Source of the DNA: Methylobacterium sp. PvR107
GTDB lineage: Bacteria > Pseudomonadota > Alphaproteobacteria > Rhizobiales > Beijerinckiaceae
DNA length: 64,000 nucleotides
Assembly: GCF_017833295.1 (NCBI RefSeq)
Contig: NZ_JAFIBW010000001.1
Location: forward strand, 6,076,001 to 6,140,000
Reading direction: 5' to 3'
Shown here: positions 36,394-44,142 of the stretch, piece by piece
How the letters are laid out: every line of letters starts with the position of its first letter
Position numbering within the stretch: position 1 is the stretch's first letter
Program-made: the position numbers and the translations under genes
The notes under the pieces: generated by a model
Database searches by the model: none
Seen by the model: the letters and a program-made list of their open reading frames with translations, nothing else
Told to the model about the DNA's origin: nothing

Positions 36394-36810
36394 GCCCGCC
36401 CCCGGTCAGATCGCAGCCGCGCCGAAGGCGTGCGCGCGGGCCCGCCCCATGCCGCCGGTGCGATGATCCGGGGGCGCTTGGCACACGGGGCCGGGCCCGC
36501 CGCCGCGTCGCGCGGCAAGGCACGGAGGCGCCGGACGGTCCGCTGATCCGCGGGTTCGCACGACAGCGCCGCCGAAGGTGTCGATGAAGTATCGAAGCAC
36601 GGATATTTCTATTCGCAAAAGGCAAGCGGTCTTCCGAACAGCGAAGTCCGGATCTTCTTGAGCGGCTTGTGCCTGGCCCTGAGAAACGCGCGCCAACCTG
36701 TGTTAAGCCGCCCCGCCGCACGTTTGTCATGGACGCAGCGAGGCTCCGTATCGCGGCCGCTCTGGCCTCGCCCGGGGGAGGGCCGCCGCCCTACCGGGGC
36801 ACGGGATGGC
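36394..36810. other. Intergenic region between crp/fnr and yihY
   Basis: No supported gene. A small AT-rich patch at 36590-36620 (gatatttctattcgcaaaag) may hold the promoter of the Crp/Fnr gene. ORFs across this region lack family features. Confidence 0.4.
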
Positions 36811-37992
36811 CTATTCCGCCGCGGCCCCGACCGTGTCGGCCATGCGCGCCCGGCGCGTGCCCAGGGGCTGGGGCTCGCCGACGGTCGTGTCCTCGGCGGT
36901 CTGATGCTCCATCTCGGCATTCACCTGGGCACCAATCAGCACGATCATGGTCGAGAGCCAGATCCAGGTCATGAAGCCGATCGCCGCGCCGAGCGAGCCG
37001 TAAGTCTTGTTGTAGCTGCCGAAATGGGCGACGTACCAGGAGAACAGCAGCGAGGCGACGATCCACAGCACGGCCGCCAGGGCGCCCCCGGGCGTGACCC
37101 AGCGCCAGCGCGGCGCGTCCCGGCTCGGCCCGTAGCGATAGAGCATTGCGAGCCCGAGCAGGACCGCCACGAGCAGCGTCGGCCAGCGCAGCAGCGTCAG
37201 CCACCACGCATCCGTGCCGAGCCCGACATACGTGAGCACCACCGGCAGCACCACGATGGCCGACAGCGCCAGGAGCAGGAACAGCAGCGCGCCGGCCGTG
37301 AAGGCGAGAGAGACGAGGTTGAGCACGATGAAGTTGCGCTTCTCGCGCTCGTTGTAGACGAGGTTGAGCGCGTCGAAGACGTGCTTCACGCCGCCATTGG
37401 CGCTCCAGACCGACAGGACGATGCCGAGGATCAGGCTGAAACCGAGGGTGGTGTTGCCCTGCTCGTTCAGCCGCTTGACCTGATCGCTGACGATCTCCAG
37501 CGCTCCCTGGGGCAGGATGCCCTGCAGGCTGGCGAGCTGATCGTTGATGGTCGAGGCGTCGGCGATGAGGCCATAGCAGGACACCAGCGCCGCCACCGCC
37601 GGGAAGATCGCCAGCAGCGTGAAGAAGGTGACGCCGGCCGCGATCAGCGACAGGCGGTTCTCGCCGATGTCGTGATAGGTGCGCAGCGCGATGTCCTTCC
37701 AGCCCTTGGCGGGGATCTCGGTCGGACCCGACGCGTTCCGCCCGCGATCGGCCTGGCTCCGGGCGACGGCCTCAGCCTCGCCGCCCTCGTGCGAGGGCGA
37801 GGGCCGCCGCGCGTCGTCCTGGCTGCCGGGCCGGGTCGCGGCCCGGCCGGAAGACCGGTCGGCCGGCGGTCCCGACCGGCGCGGGAAGGCGACCAGGCCG
37901 ACCAGCGCGGTGGCGAGCGCCAGCGTCCAGACCGTCGAGGCATGCCCCTCGGGACCGGGGGCCTCGGTGCGGACGGGATCGGGGGCTGACAT
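36811..37992 (-). CDS. YihY/BrkB-family inner membrane protein
   Basis: A 393-residue protein with a variable, Ser/Arg-rich N-terminal 90 residues and a YihY core of six or so membrane segments: SLIAAGVTFFTLLAIFPAVAALVS, LGFSLILGIVLSVWSANGGVKHVFDALN, YGSLGAAIGFMTWIWLSTMIVLIGAQVNAEMEH. Members are often misannotated as ribonuclease BN; their role is unknown, possibly transport. ATG 37992 follows GAGGTC. Confidence 0.85.
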   Translation of the reverse strand: MSAPDPVRTEAPGPEGHASTVWTLALATALVGLVAFPRRSGPPADRSSGRAATRPGSQDDARRPSPSHEGGEAEAVARSQADRGRNASGPTEIPAKGWKDIALRTYHDIGENRLSLIAAGVTFFTLLAIFPAVAALVSCYGLIADASTINDQLASLQGILPQGALEIVSDQVKRLNEQGNTTLGFSLILGIVLSVWSANGGVKHVFDALNLVYNEREKRNFIVLNLVSLAFTAGALLFLLLALSAIVVLPVVLTYVGLGTDAWWLTLLRWPTLLVAVLLGLAMLYRYGPSRDAPRWRWVTPGGALAAVLWIVASLLFSWYVAHFGSYNKTYGSLGAAIGFMTWIWLSTMIVLIGAQVNAEMEHQTAEDTTVGEPQPLGTRRARMADTVGAAAE

Positions 37993-38082
37993 CGGCGGAC
38001 CTCGGCGACACTTCGGTTGGACATCGGGCAAGAGCCGAACGGTACTCGCAAAGGCACGTTCGAATGGCCGCAACCGCGAAGG

Positions 38083-38108
38083 GGAACGCCGTCATGCGCG
38101 CAACGGTT
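38083..38108 (+). promoter_or_regulatory. EcfG-like promoter GGAAC-N16-CGGTT
   Basis: GGAAC (38083-38087) and CGGTT (38104-38108) are separated by 16 bp, close to the EcfG consensus GGAAC-N16/17-CGTT. It lies about 35 bp before the start of the SDR gene on the same strand. Confidence 0.4.
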
Positions 38109-38143
38109 CGCCGTGAAGTTGCAAGGCGGCGTGGAGAACAAGC

Positions 38144-39114
38144 GTGGCGCCGCTCAGGGGCGGGACCGTCGTCATCACGGGCGCCTCCAGCGGCATCGGC
38201 CGGGCCGCCGCCGAGGCCTTCGCGGCCCGGGGCGCCCGGGTCGTCCTGGCGGCGCGCCGGGCCGCGGTGCTCGACCGGATCGTCCGGGACCTGCGCGGGT
38301 CGGGGGCCGAGGCCGTCGCAATCCCCACCGACGTCACCGACCCCGCGGCCGTGACGGCCCTGGCCCGGGCGGCGATGCGCACCTTCGGCGGCATCGATGT
38401 CTGGATCAACAACGCGGGGTCGGGGTGTTCTGCCCTCTGCTCGACGCGCCGCTCGACCTGCACCGGCCGACGATCGCGGTGTACCCGCTCGGCGCGATCC
38501 ACGGCGCCTACGCGGTGCTGCCGCACTTCCTGGATCGCGGCCGGGGCACGCTGATCAACACGGTGTCCATGGGCGGCTGGGCACCGACACCCTTCGCGGC
38601 CGCCGACACGGCGAGCAAGTTCGGCCTGCGCGGCTTCTCGGCAGGCCTGCGCCAGGAACTCGCCCGCCACCGGCACATCCATGTCTGCGGCGTGTTCCCC
38701 GCCATCGTCGATACGCCGGGCCTGGAGCACGGCGCCACCGTGACGGGCAGGCGGCTCAATCCCGGACACCTGTTCTACCCAGCCGAGGCCGAGACCTTCA
38801 TCCGCCTCGTGCGCCGCCCGCGCGACGCGGTGGCGGTCGGCTGGCCGGCCCGCCTCGCGCTGGTCGGCTACGCCCTGGCCCCATACCCGACCGAGCACCT
38901 CATGGGCCTCGGCTTCCGCCACGCCCTCGACCGGGCCGATCCGGGCCCGCGGACGCACGGCGCCCTGCGCGATCCGTTGCCGCAGGGCACGGGTGCGGAC
39001 GGGGGCCGGCATGCCCGGAAAGGCGTGCCGTCCGCCGGAGCGCTGAGCGCCGGCCTGGCCGCGGCCGGAGCCTGCGCGGCCCTGCTCGTCGGGGTCGCGG
39101 CGGCTCAGCTCTAG
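38144..39114 (+). pseudogene. Short-chain dehydrogenase with a one-base frameshift
   Basis: The first 90 residues (GGTVVITGASSGIGRAAAEAF, IDVWINNAGS) read from GTG 38144 behind GGAG. Frame is then lost in GCGGGGTCGGGG near 38417-38427; adding one G gives NNAGVGVFCPLLDAPLDL, which continues in the next frame through INTVSMGGWAPTPFAAADTASKFGLRGFSAGLRQEL to 39114, ending in a C-terminal membrane-like segment (LAAAGACAALLVGVAAAQL). The lesion sits in a G-run, so assembly error is possible. A related SDR fragment lies at 59870. Preceded by an EcfG-like promoter. Confidence 0.75.
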
Positions 39115-39229
39115 GAGCTGAAACCCCGTTCGGGCGACGGCCTAACCCATGTTGCGGCATGGGGCGCCTCGGCGCGCCACAACCGGTCACACGGGCGCGA
39201 CCGGCCCGCACGCCGACGACCGGACCTGA

Positions 39230-40006
39230 ATGCCCGCACCCGAAGGCTCATCGCTGCTCGATCCCATCGAGGATGTATCCCTCGCGGATCCGGCCGGGGA
39301 TCCCGTCGGGGAGACCCGGTACGGTCTGCCGGAGGCGGTGCGCGCGCATCTCGGCACCCTGCTCGGCCACGCCTATGACCGGATCGGCCCGGCGCCGGGG
39401 GCGACCTCGGATCGCTTCGCCGAGTTGCTGGCGCGCCTCGAGGCCGCGCTGGTGCAGGCCGATGGCGAGCGCGACGGGACGTTCCGCGCGGGCCTGCTGG
39501 AAGTGGTGCCCGCGCTGCACCGGTTCGCCGTGTCGCTGACCCGCGACCCGGCTGCGGCCGACGACCTGGTGCAGGACACGCTGCTGCGCGGCTGGCGGGG
39601 GCGCGGGGGCTTCACCCCCGGCACCAATCTGGAAGCGTGGCTGTTCACGATCCTGCGCAACGTCTTCTACAGCCAGCACCGCAAGCATGGCCGGGAAGTC
39701 TCCGATACCGACGGCAACCACGCCGAGCGGCTGACCAGCGTGCCCGAGCAGGGCGGTCATCTCGACCTTCAGGACGTGCGCGCCGCCCTCGACCGCCTCG
39801 CGCCGGTGATGCGCGAGGCGCTGGTCCTCGTGGCAATCGAGAACCTGAGCTACGAGGAAGCCGCCGCCGTGATGAACTGCCGGATCGGCACCGTGAAGAG
39901 CCGCGTCTGGCGCGCCCGCGAGCAGCTCGCGCGGATGCTCGGCTACAGCGGCTCCGAGATCGGCAACGACGGGGTGATCCTCTCGGTGACCGGCGCGACG
40001 GTCTGA
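39230..40006 (+). CDS. EcfG-type sigma factor with N-terminal NepR-like segment
   Basis: A 258-residue protein. The C-terminal part (about 85-250) is a sigma factor of the EcfG group: DDLVQDTLLRGW, TNLEAWLFTILRNVFYSQHRKHGRE, LDLQDVRAALDRL, REALVLVAIENLSYEEAAAVM and GTVKSRVWRAREQLARML. The first 80 residues are unusual: 33-74 contain LPEAVRAHLGTLLGHAYDRI and DRFAELLARLEAAL, the two-helix pattern of NepR anti-sigma factors. If real, the sigma factor carries its own inhibitor. A later start at GTG 39451 would give a sigma-only form. A separate NepR homologue is encoded nearby. Function in the general stress response is inferred. Confidence 0.8.
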   Translation: MPAPEGSSLLDPIEDVSLADPAGDPVGETRYGLPEAVRAHLGTLLGHAYDRIGPAPGATSDRFAELLARLEAALVQADGERDGTFRAGLLEVVPALHRFAVSLTRDPAAADDLVQDTLLRGWRGRGGFTPGTNLEAWLFTILRNVFYSQHRKHGREVSDTDGNHAERLTSVPEQGGHLDLQDVRAALDRLAPVMREALVLVAIENLSYEEAAAVMNCRIGTVKSRVWRAREQLARMLGYSGSEIGNDGVILSVTGATV

Positions 40007-40403
40007 TCCGGTTCCCGGTCGTCGCCTTCGGTCGCGTCTCACGCCCCCACGAGCGGCGCGACGGTGTCGAACGCGGCACCGCCCTGCATGGCTGCGCTCC
40101 GCGCGCCAGGACGGTGCCGCGGCTCCGGACCTGAAACGATGTGATTTCGGGGAGCTGATCGTCCGATTCGCCGGCCCGGCCGGATCGGACCCGAGCCGGC
40201 TTTTAAAGCTGAATACGAGAATTCAGCATTTCCATCGCGGTATTCGGCGATGAATTTGACTTAGGTGAAAGCGCGCCGGCCCGGTCCTGGGCGACATGAA
40301 GGGGGTTGGGTCGATCCGTCGGCTCGGCTCGGCTCCCGTCGGTGCGACATCCCCCCGATCCACCGATGGGAGCCACCCGCCCGGGGACGCGACCTGGACG
40401 CCC
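40007..40403. other. Intergenic region between the convergent sigma and nepR genes
   Basis: No gene is supported. It contains GCTGAAT-N6-ATTCAGC (40208-40227) and, just before it, a GCCGGC-flanked structure ending in TTTT (about 40172-40204) that could terminate the sigma transcript. A short AT-rich patch follows to 40262. Confidence 0.4.
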
Positions 40404-40652
40404 TCAGGTCGAAGCGCCGCCCGCACGGTCCGCGTCGAGCTGCTGCAGCAGCTCCGCCAGCCGCGGATCCAGAGCCTCGTCGATGACCGGATCGTAGAGC
40501 GCCCGCAATTGCTGGCCGAGCCGCAGGCGCGTCCGCGCGTCGAGGTTGGGGCCGCTCGCGACGGGAACCACCCGCAGGGCTCCCGGCGCGCCGCCGGACG
40601 CGGCTCGTGCGGGGGGCCGCGGGGCGGCACGCTGGTGTTCAGGCTGGGGCAT
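40404..40652 (-). CDS. NepR-family anti-sigma factor
   Basis: An 82-residue protein whose C-terminal half carries the NepR signature: RTRLRLGQQLRALYDPVIDE followed by ALDPRLAELLQQLDADRA. NepR binds and blocks EcfG sigma factors until phosphorylated PhyR removes it. The N-terminal half is Ala/Pro-rich and disordered, as usual for the family. ATG 40652 has a purine-rich run directly before it (spacing short), so the start is uncertain. It faces the NepR-EcfG gene across a 400-bp gap. No phyR is present in the window. Confidence 0.75.
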   Translation of the reverse strand: MPQPEHQRAAPRPPARAASGGAPGALRVVPVASGPNLDARTRLRLGQQLRALYDPVIDEALDPRLAELLQQLDADRAGGAST

Positions 40653-40707
40653 GCCCCCTACATCGGCCCGGACCGGCGCGACGGCAACCACCCGGCCCGG
40701 CGGAGTT

Positions 40708-41013
40708 TCAGGCGTCGTCCTCGGGCGCGAACACCTCGCCCCGTTCCGCGAGGACCGTGTCGGCCTCGTCGCGGGCCAGCGCGTCGCCGGCGGGGATGGC
40801 CGCCTCGCCACGCCCGAACATCCGCGCCAGCGCACCTTCCCAGCCGGGCGGCAGGGCCTGCCCCTGCCCGGCAAGGATCTGCCCGGCGCGGCGGCAGACC
40901 CGCTCCCAGGCCGTCGCATCCATCGCGGTGAAGTCGGTCCCGAGACCGAGCTCGGTCCCGGCGCGCGTCGCGGCCTCGGCCCATCCGGGCGGCGGAAACG
41001 GCGTATCGGTCAT
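40708..41013 (-). CDS. Small acidic hypothetical protein
   Basis: A 101-residue protein without signal or membrane segment, with FPPPGWAEAATRAGTELGL, WERVCRRAGQILAGQG and LPPGWEGALARMFGRG, and an acidic tail. Two PPGW motifs suggest an internal repeat. It is 55 bp upstream of nepR on the same strand and may be co-transcribed with it. Not recognised. Confidence 0.6.
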   Translation of the reverse strand: MTDTPFPPPGWAEAATRAGTELGLGTDFTAMDATAWERVCRRAGQILAGQGQALPPGWEGALARMFGRGEAAIPAGDALARDEADTVLAERGEVFAPEDDA

Positions 41014-41105
41014 GGCGTGCAGCCTCGTGCCGGATCAGGGAGGCGGGTAGATAGGGCGTCCGCGGCCAGCGGCCCCGGGACGGGCGCCGGGACGGGCGCC
41101 GGATG

Positions 41106-41663
41106 TCAGCGCAGCCCGTGGGCGGCGAGTTCCTCCGGCACCAGCGCGGCGGCCTCCTGGCGCGCCAGGATCGCCTCGAGGGTGGCCGGGCGATCATGCC
41201 AGGCATCGATTCCGACATCGCAGGAGCGGGTGGTGTCGGGCAGCCAGCCGTGGCTGTGTCCGTAGAGGTGGCGGGTCTCCCGCCACAGGCCCGGCCAGGC
41301 CCGGTGCGCGTAATGCGACAGGAACAGGCGGTGCGTCCGTCCCTGCGCGTCCGGGACCGACAGGCGGGCGCTGTCCACCGGCGGCTCCGCCCACGGCAGA
41401 TCCAGCACCCGGTTCGAATCGTGGTTGCCGCGGACGAGGCGCTTCGTCCCGTTCAGCCGCGCGAAGATCGCCGCGCAATGGGCGCGGCTCGCATGGGCGG
41501 CGAAGTCGCCGAGATGCCAGACGGAATCCTCCGGTCCGACGACGGCGTTCCAGCCGGCGACCAGGGCCTCGTCATGGGCTTCGACGCTGCCGAAGCGCCC
41601 CCGGCGATGGCGGAGGATGTGCGGATCGCCGAAATGCGTGTCCGCGGTGAAGTAGATCGCCAT
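41106..41663 (-). CDS. Metallophosphoesterase
   Basis: A 185-residue calcineurin-like phosphoesterase with all metal-binding blocks visible: TADTHFGDPHI, WHLGDFAAH, LVRGNHDSN, LSHYAHRAW and LYGHSHGWLPD. The compact form matches phage- and bacteria-type phosphoesterases that act on small phosphodiesters or phosphoproteins. ATG 41663 is chosen because it lies two residues before the DxH block at the usual spacing. Confidence 0.85.
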   Translation of the reverse strand: MAIYFTADTHFGDPHILRHRRGRFGSVEAHDEALVAGWNAVVGPEDSVWHLGDFAAHASRAHCAAIFARLNGTKRLVRGNHDSNRVLDLPWAEPPVDSARLSVPDAQGRTHRLFLSHYAHRAWPGLWRETRHLYGHSHGWLPDTTRSCDVGIDAWHDRPATLEAILARQEAAALVPEELAAHGLR

Positions 41664-41838
41664 TCCGTCGAGGCTCGCGTCCGAGATCGCATCCACGAGA
41701 CCGTCACGGCGGTCCGTGCGGTTCCGGAGCGAGGTGGACCGGGCTGCGCCCCGGGCAAGGCTGCGCGGCATCCTGCCTCCGGACTGCGCCCGGGCGAGGC
41801 GCTATGATCCGGCCGGTGCGGCGCCCACGGCTGAGGCG

Positions 41839-42543
41839 ATGCTCGATCCCGAGATCTATGCCCATCTTCTTGACGCGGCTGGCGCGCATCCGCCGCTGCG
41901 TGCGGCCCTCGTGGAGGCCGGGCCGATCGCCATCGCGCCGCCCGCGCACCCGAGCGTCGCGGATCGCCTGTTCGTCGAGGTGGTCAACCAGCAGCTCTCC
42001 ACCCGGGCCGCCGCGGCGATCTGGGCGCGGATCGAGGCCGCAGCGGCTGCGGCGGCCTCAAGCCCGCGCGGCCTGTTCGAGGCCGGGGACGCGGATCTCC
42101 TGCGCGGCTGCGGGATTTCGGGCAACAAGGTCCGCGCCCTCCAGGCGATCGTCGCGGCGGAGGCGGCGGGGCTGCTCGGGCCCGACCTCGCCGCGCTTCC
42201 GCACCCGGAGCGCGCGACGGTCCTGTGCGGCATCCGTGGCATCGGCCCCTGGACGGCCGACATGGTCGGCATCTTCCATTTCCACGATCCGGACATCTGG
42301 CCCGAAGGCGACGTGGCGGCGGTGGGCTGCCTGCGCCGCCTCACCGGCCGGGACGACACGCGCGACGTGGCAGCGGCCTTCGCGCCGTACCGCTCGATCC
42401 TGGCCCGTTACCTGTGGCGCATCAAGGACACGGCCGCGGCGGTGCCCGCCCGCGCGCCGCGCCCGGAGCCTCGGCCCGGCCCCGGAAACCGGGTGACGGA
42501 CGGCCGGGGATCGGCTATCCGTCGGCGCCGCCCGGGCCCGTAG
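41839..42543 (+). CDS. DNA-3-methyladenine glycosylase, AlkA-like
   Basis: A 234-residue HhH-GPD DNA glycosylase. It shows FVEVVNQQLSTRAAAAIW, the helix-hairpin-helix with catalytic Asp in GIRGIGPWTADMVGIF and HDPDIWPEGDVAAVG. It excises alkylated purines from DNA. ATG 41839 follows GAGG. The last 30 residues are basic and disordered, and the TAG stop lies inside the downstream tRNA gene (overlap of ten bases), so the C-terminus may be longer than needed. Confidence 0.85.
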   Translation: MLDPEIYAHLLDAAGAHPPLRAALVEAGPIAIAPPAHPSVADRLFVEVVNQQLSTRAAAAIWARIEAAAAAAASSPRGLFEAGDADLLRGCGISGNKVRALQAIVAAEAAGLLGPDLAALPHPERATVLCGIRGIGPWTADMVGIFHFHDPDIWPEGDVAAVGCLRRLTGRDDTRDVAAAFAPYRSILARYLWRIKDTAAAVPARAPRPEPRPGPGNRVTDGRGSAIRRRRPGP

Positions 42544-42609
42544 CTCAATGGTTAGAGCCGGCCGCTCATAACGGTCTGGTTGCAGGTTCGAGTCCTGCCG
42601 GGCCCACCA
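42534..42609 (+). tRNA. tRNA with CAU anticodon (Ile2 or Met)
   Basis: A full cloverleaf is visible: acceptor GGGCCCG / CGGGCCC, D-arm GCTC/GAGC, anticodon stem GGCCG / CGGTC with loop CTCATAA, T-arm GCAGG-TTCGAGT-CCTGC, and an encoded CCA end (42607-42609). The anticodon is CAT. The 8-nt D-loop (AATGGTTA) resembles tRNA-Ile2, whose C34 becomes lysidine, more than elongator tRNA-Met; initiator tRNA is excluded by the pairing at the acceptor end. Confidence 0.9.
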
Positions 42610-42709
42610 TGCGGCCTGTCCAGCGCCAGTCCGGCCGCTCGCGTTGCTGAGGAACCGTTCGACCGCGCGCGGGTCTACCAGGCCGATCTCATGACGCGAC
42701 ACCCTTCAG

Positions 42710-42737
42710 CCCGCCCGGCTCGCCGGCGCGGGTTTTT
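42710..42737 (+). terminator. Intrinsic terminator after the tRNA
   Basis: CCCGC (42710-42714) pairs with GCGGG (42728-42732), with an inner CCGG-CTCG-CCGG stem, followed by TTTTT (42733-42737). It lies 100 bp downstream of the tRNA. Confidence 0.7.
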
Positions 42738-42867
42738 CTCGGGCCGGTGCGGGACGGCCCTGCCGGGACGGCCGACGCGGCGGCGCGAATAAGCCGGGTC
42801 GGAATTCGCGCAGAACCGCCGCCCCGACCGTGGGTTACCTCCCGAAGGTGCCTCACGGAGTGGTTGA

Positions 42868-43137
42868 TTGCCCCGCTACTTCTTCGACATACACGACGGC
42901 CAGCTCCAACCGGATACCGAGGGAACGGAGTGCGCGGACTTCGAGGCTGCCCGCCGGGAAGCGATGATCAGCCTGCCGGAGATCGCGCGCTGGATCATCC
43001 CGAGCGACGGTGACAATCAGGCCTTTACCGTGCTGGTCCGGGACGAAGGCGGGGCTCTCGTCTACACGGCCACGCTGACCTTCGCGGCCCTGCGGCTGGA
43101 CAGCGGGCCCGATTCCGGGCGCGGCCCGACCGGGTAG
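42868..43137 (+). CDS. DUF6894-family protein
   Basis: An 89-residue protein starting MPRYFFDIHDGQLQPDTEG with the typical DUF6894 sequence (CADFEAARREAMISLPEIAR) and a C-terminal TVLVRDEGGALVYTATLTF. The TTG start at 42868 follows GGAG at correct spacing. These proteins are abundant in Methylobacterium and rhizobia, often in several copies; function unknown. Confidence 0.8.
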   Translation: MPRYFFDIHDGQLQPDTEGTECADFEAARREAMISLPEIARWIIPSDGDNQAFTVLVRDEGGALVYTATLTFAALRLDSGPDSGRGPTG

Positions 43138-43244
43138 CGGCCGTCCCGTTCGCCCCCGACGGGCGGTGAACAGGATCCGCCCATTGGCGTTGCTCCTTTG
43201 TCGCCCCCGAGAGGCGGCGCGAGGAAACACGCGAGGGCTCCCCC

Positions 43245-43532
43245 ATGAAGACGCTGATATCCCTGATCGCCGCCGGCCTCCTGGCGACGGGCTCCGTGGC
43301 CCTGGCCGCCGAGGGAACCAACGCATCCGGCAGCGCCGCTCCGCACGGCAACCGCATGCAGGGCTCGCCGAACGCGGCCGGCTATACCGGCAAGAGCGAC
43401 ACGACCGGCTCGACCCATGTCGGCGCGCCGGGCTCGGAGATGCCGAAGCAGGACGGCCGCATGCAGGGCTCGCCCAACGCGGCCGGCTTCCAGAAGGAGG
43501 GCGGCACGACCGGCAGCTCGGGCGGCCGCTGA
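43245..43532 (+). CDS. Small secreted protein with internal repeat
   Basis: A 95-residue protein with Sec signal (MKTLISLIAAGLLATGSVALA) and a Gly/Ser-rich mature part holding two copies of RMQGSPNAAG, at about residues 37 and 72, each followed by an aromatic residue. No cysteines. Likely a periplasmic, disordered stress protein; function not known. Ribosome-binding site GAGGG precedes the ATG. Confidence 0.7.
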   Translation: MKTLISLIAAGLLATGSVALAAEGTNASGSAAPHGNRMQGSPNAAGYTGKSDTTGSTHVGAPGSEMPKQDGRMQGSPNAAGFQKEGGTTGSSGGR

Positions 43533-43630
43533 TCCCGGCGCGCCTTCGTCGGACGGACCGGGATGAACCCGCGCGCCGGCGTCGCCATAGGCCGCCGGCA
43601 GCCGCGGCGGCTGCGCCACGAGGACGATCC

Positions 43631-43843
43631 ATGACGCACGGCGCGCGCAACGACAGCCCCGCCACGGTGACGGCGATCAAGCGTGGGGATGTCATGGCCC
43701 AGGTCGCGGTCGTGCTCGTCGGCACCGCCGATCGCATGGCCTCGGTGATGACGGTCGATTCCCTCGAAGAGCGGGGTCTCAAGGATGGCGCCACCGTCCA
43801 CGTCCTGGCCAAGGCGGTGAACGTGCTGCTCGTGAAGCCGTAG
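43631..43843 (+). CDS. TOBE/Mop-domain molybdate-binding protein
   Basis: A 70-residue protein made of a single Mop-type TOBE domain: ARNDSPATVTAIKRGDVMAQVAV, VLVGTADRMASVMT, LEERGLKDGATVHVLAKAVNVLLVKP. Molbindin-type proteins of this size oligomerise to store molybdate or related oxyanions. No ModABC genes are nearby. The variable loop lacks some usual ligands, so binding is inferred from family. Confidence 0.75.
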   Translation: MTHGARNDSPATVTAIKRGDVMAQVAVVLVGTADRMASVMTVDSLEERGLKDGATVHVLAKAVNVLLVKP

Positions 43844-43986
43844 CGGCGGCACGGGGTTCGCATGGGCGAGGCCGCGCGGCTTGGCCCGCCGCTTCGGCGG
43901 ATCGGTCATCCAGCCGTCATCGGGCTGGCCTAGGGCGGCGCCTCTCCCTCAAGCCAGCCCCTGCGATGACGGGATACGTTGACCCG

Positions 43987-44130
43987 ATGGATTGGTTCGA
44001 CCTGCCTGACGACACGCCCCGGCCGGCGGACGCCGATCGGAGCCGGATGCGGCTCTACATCGCCGCCGGCCTGCTCGGCATCGGCGCCCTCGGCATGGTC
44101 GGCGGCCTCCTGCACATCCTGCCGGCCTGA
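43987..44130 (+). CDS. Small single-span membrane protein
   Basis: A 47-residue protein with a short acidic, Pro-rich N-terminus (MDWFDLPDDTPRPADADR) and one hydrophobic helix (LYIAAGLLGIGALGMVGGLL). It ends 13 bp from the convergent stop of the RND pump gene. Composition and codon pattern look genuine, but no family is recognised and the ribosome-binding site is weak. Confidence 0.5.
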   Translation: MDWFDLPDDTPRPADADRSRMRLYIAAGLLGIGALGMVGGLLHILPA

Positions 44131-44142
44131 CGGCGGGACGCG

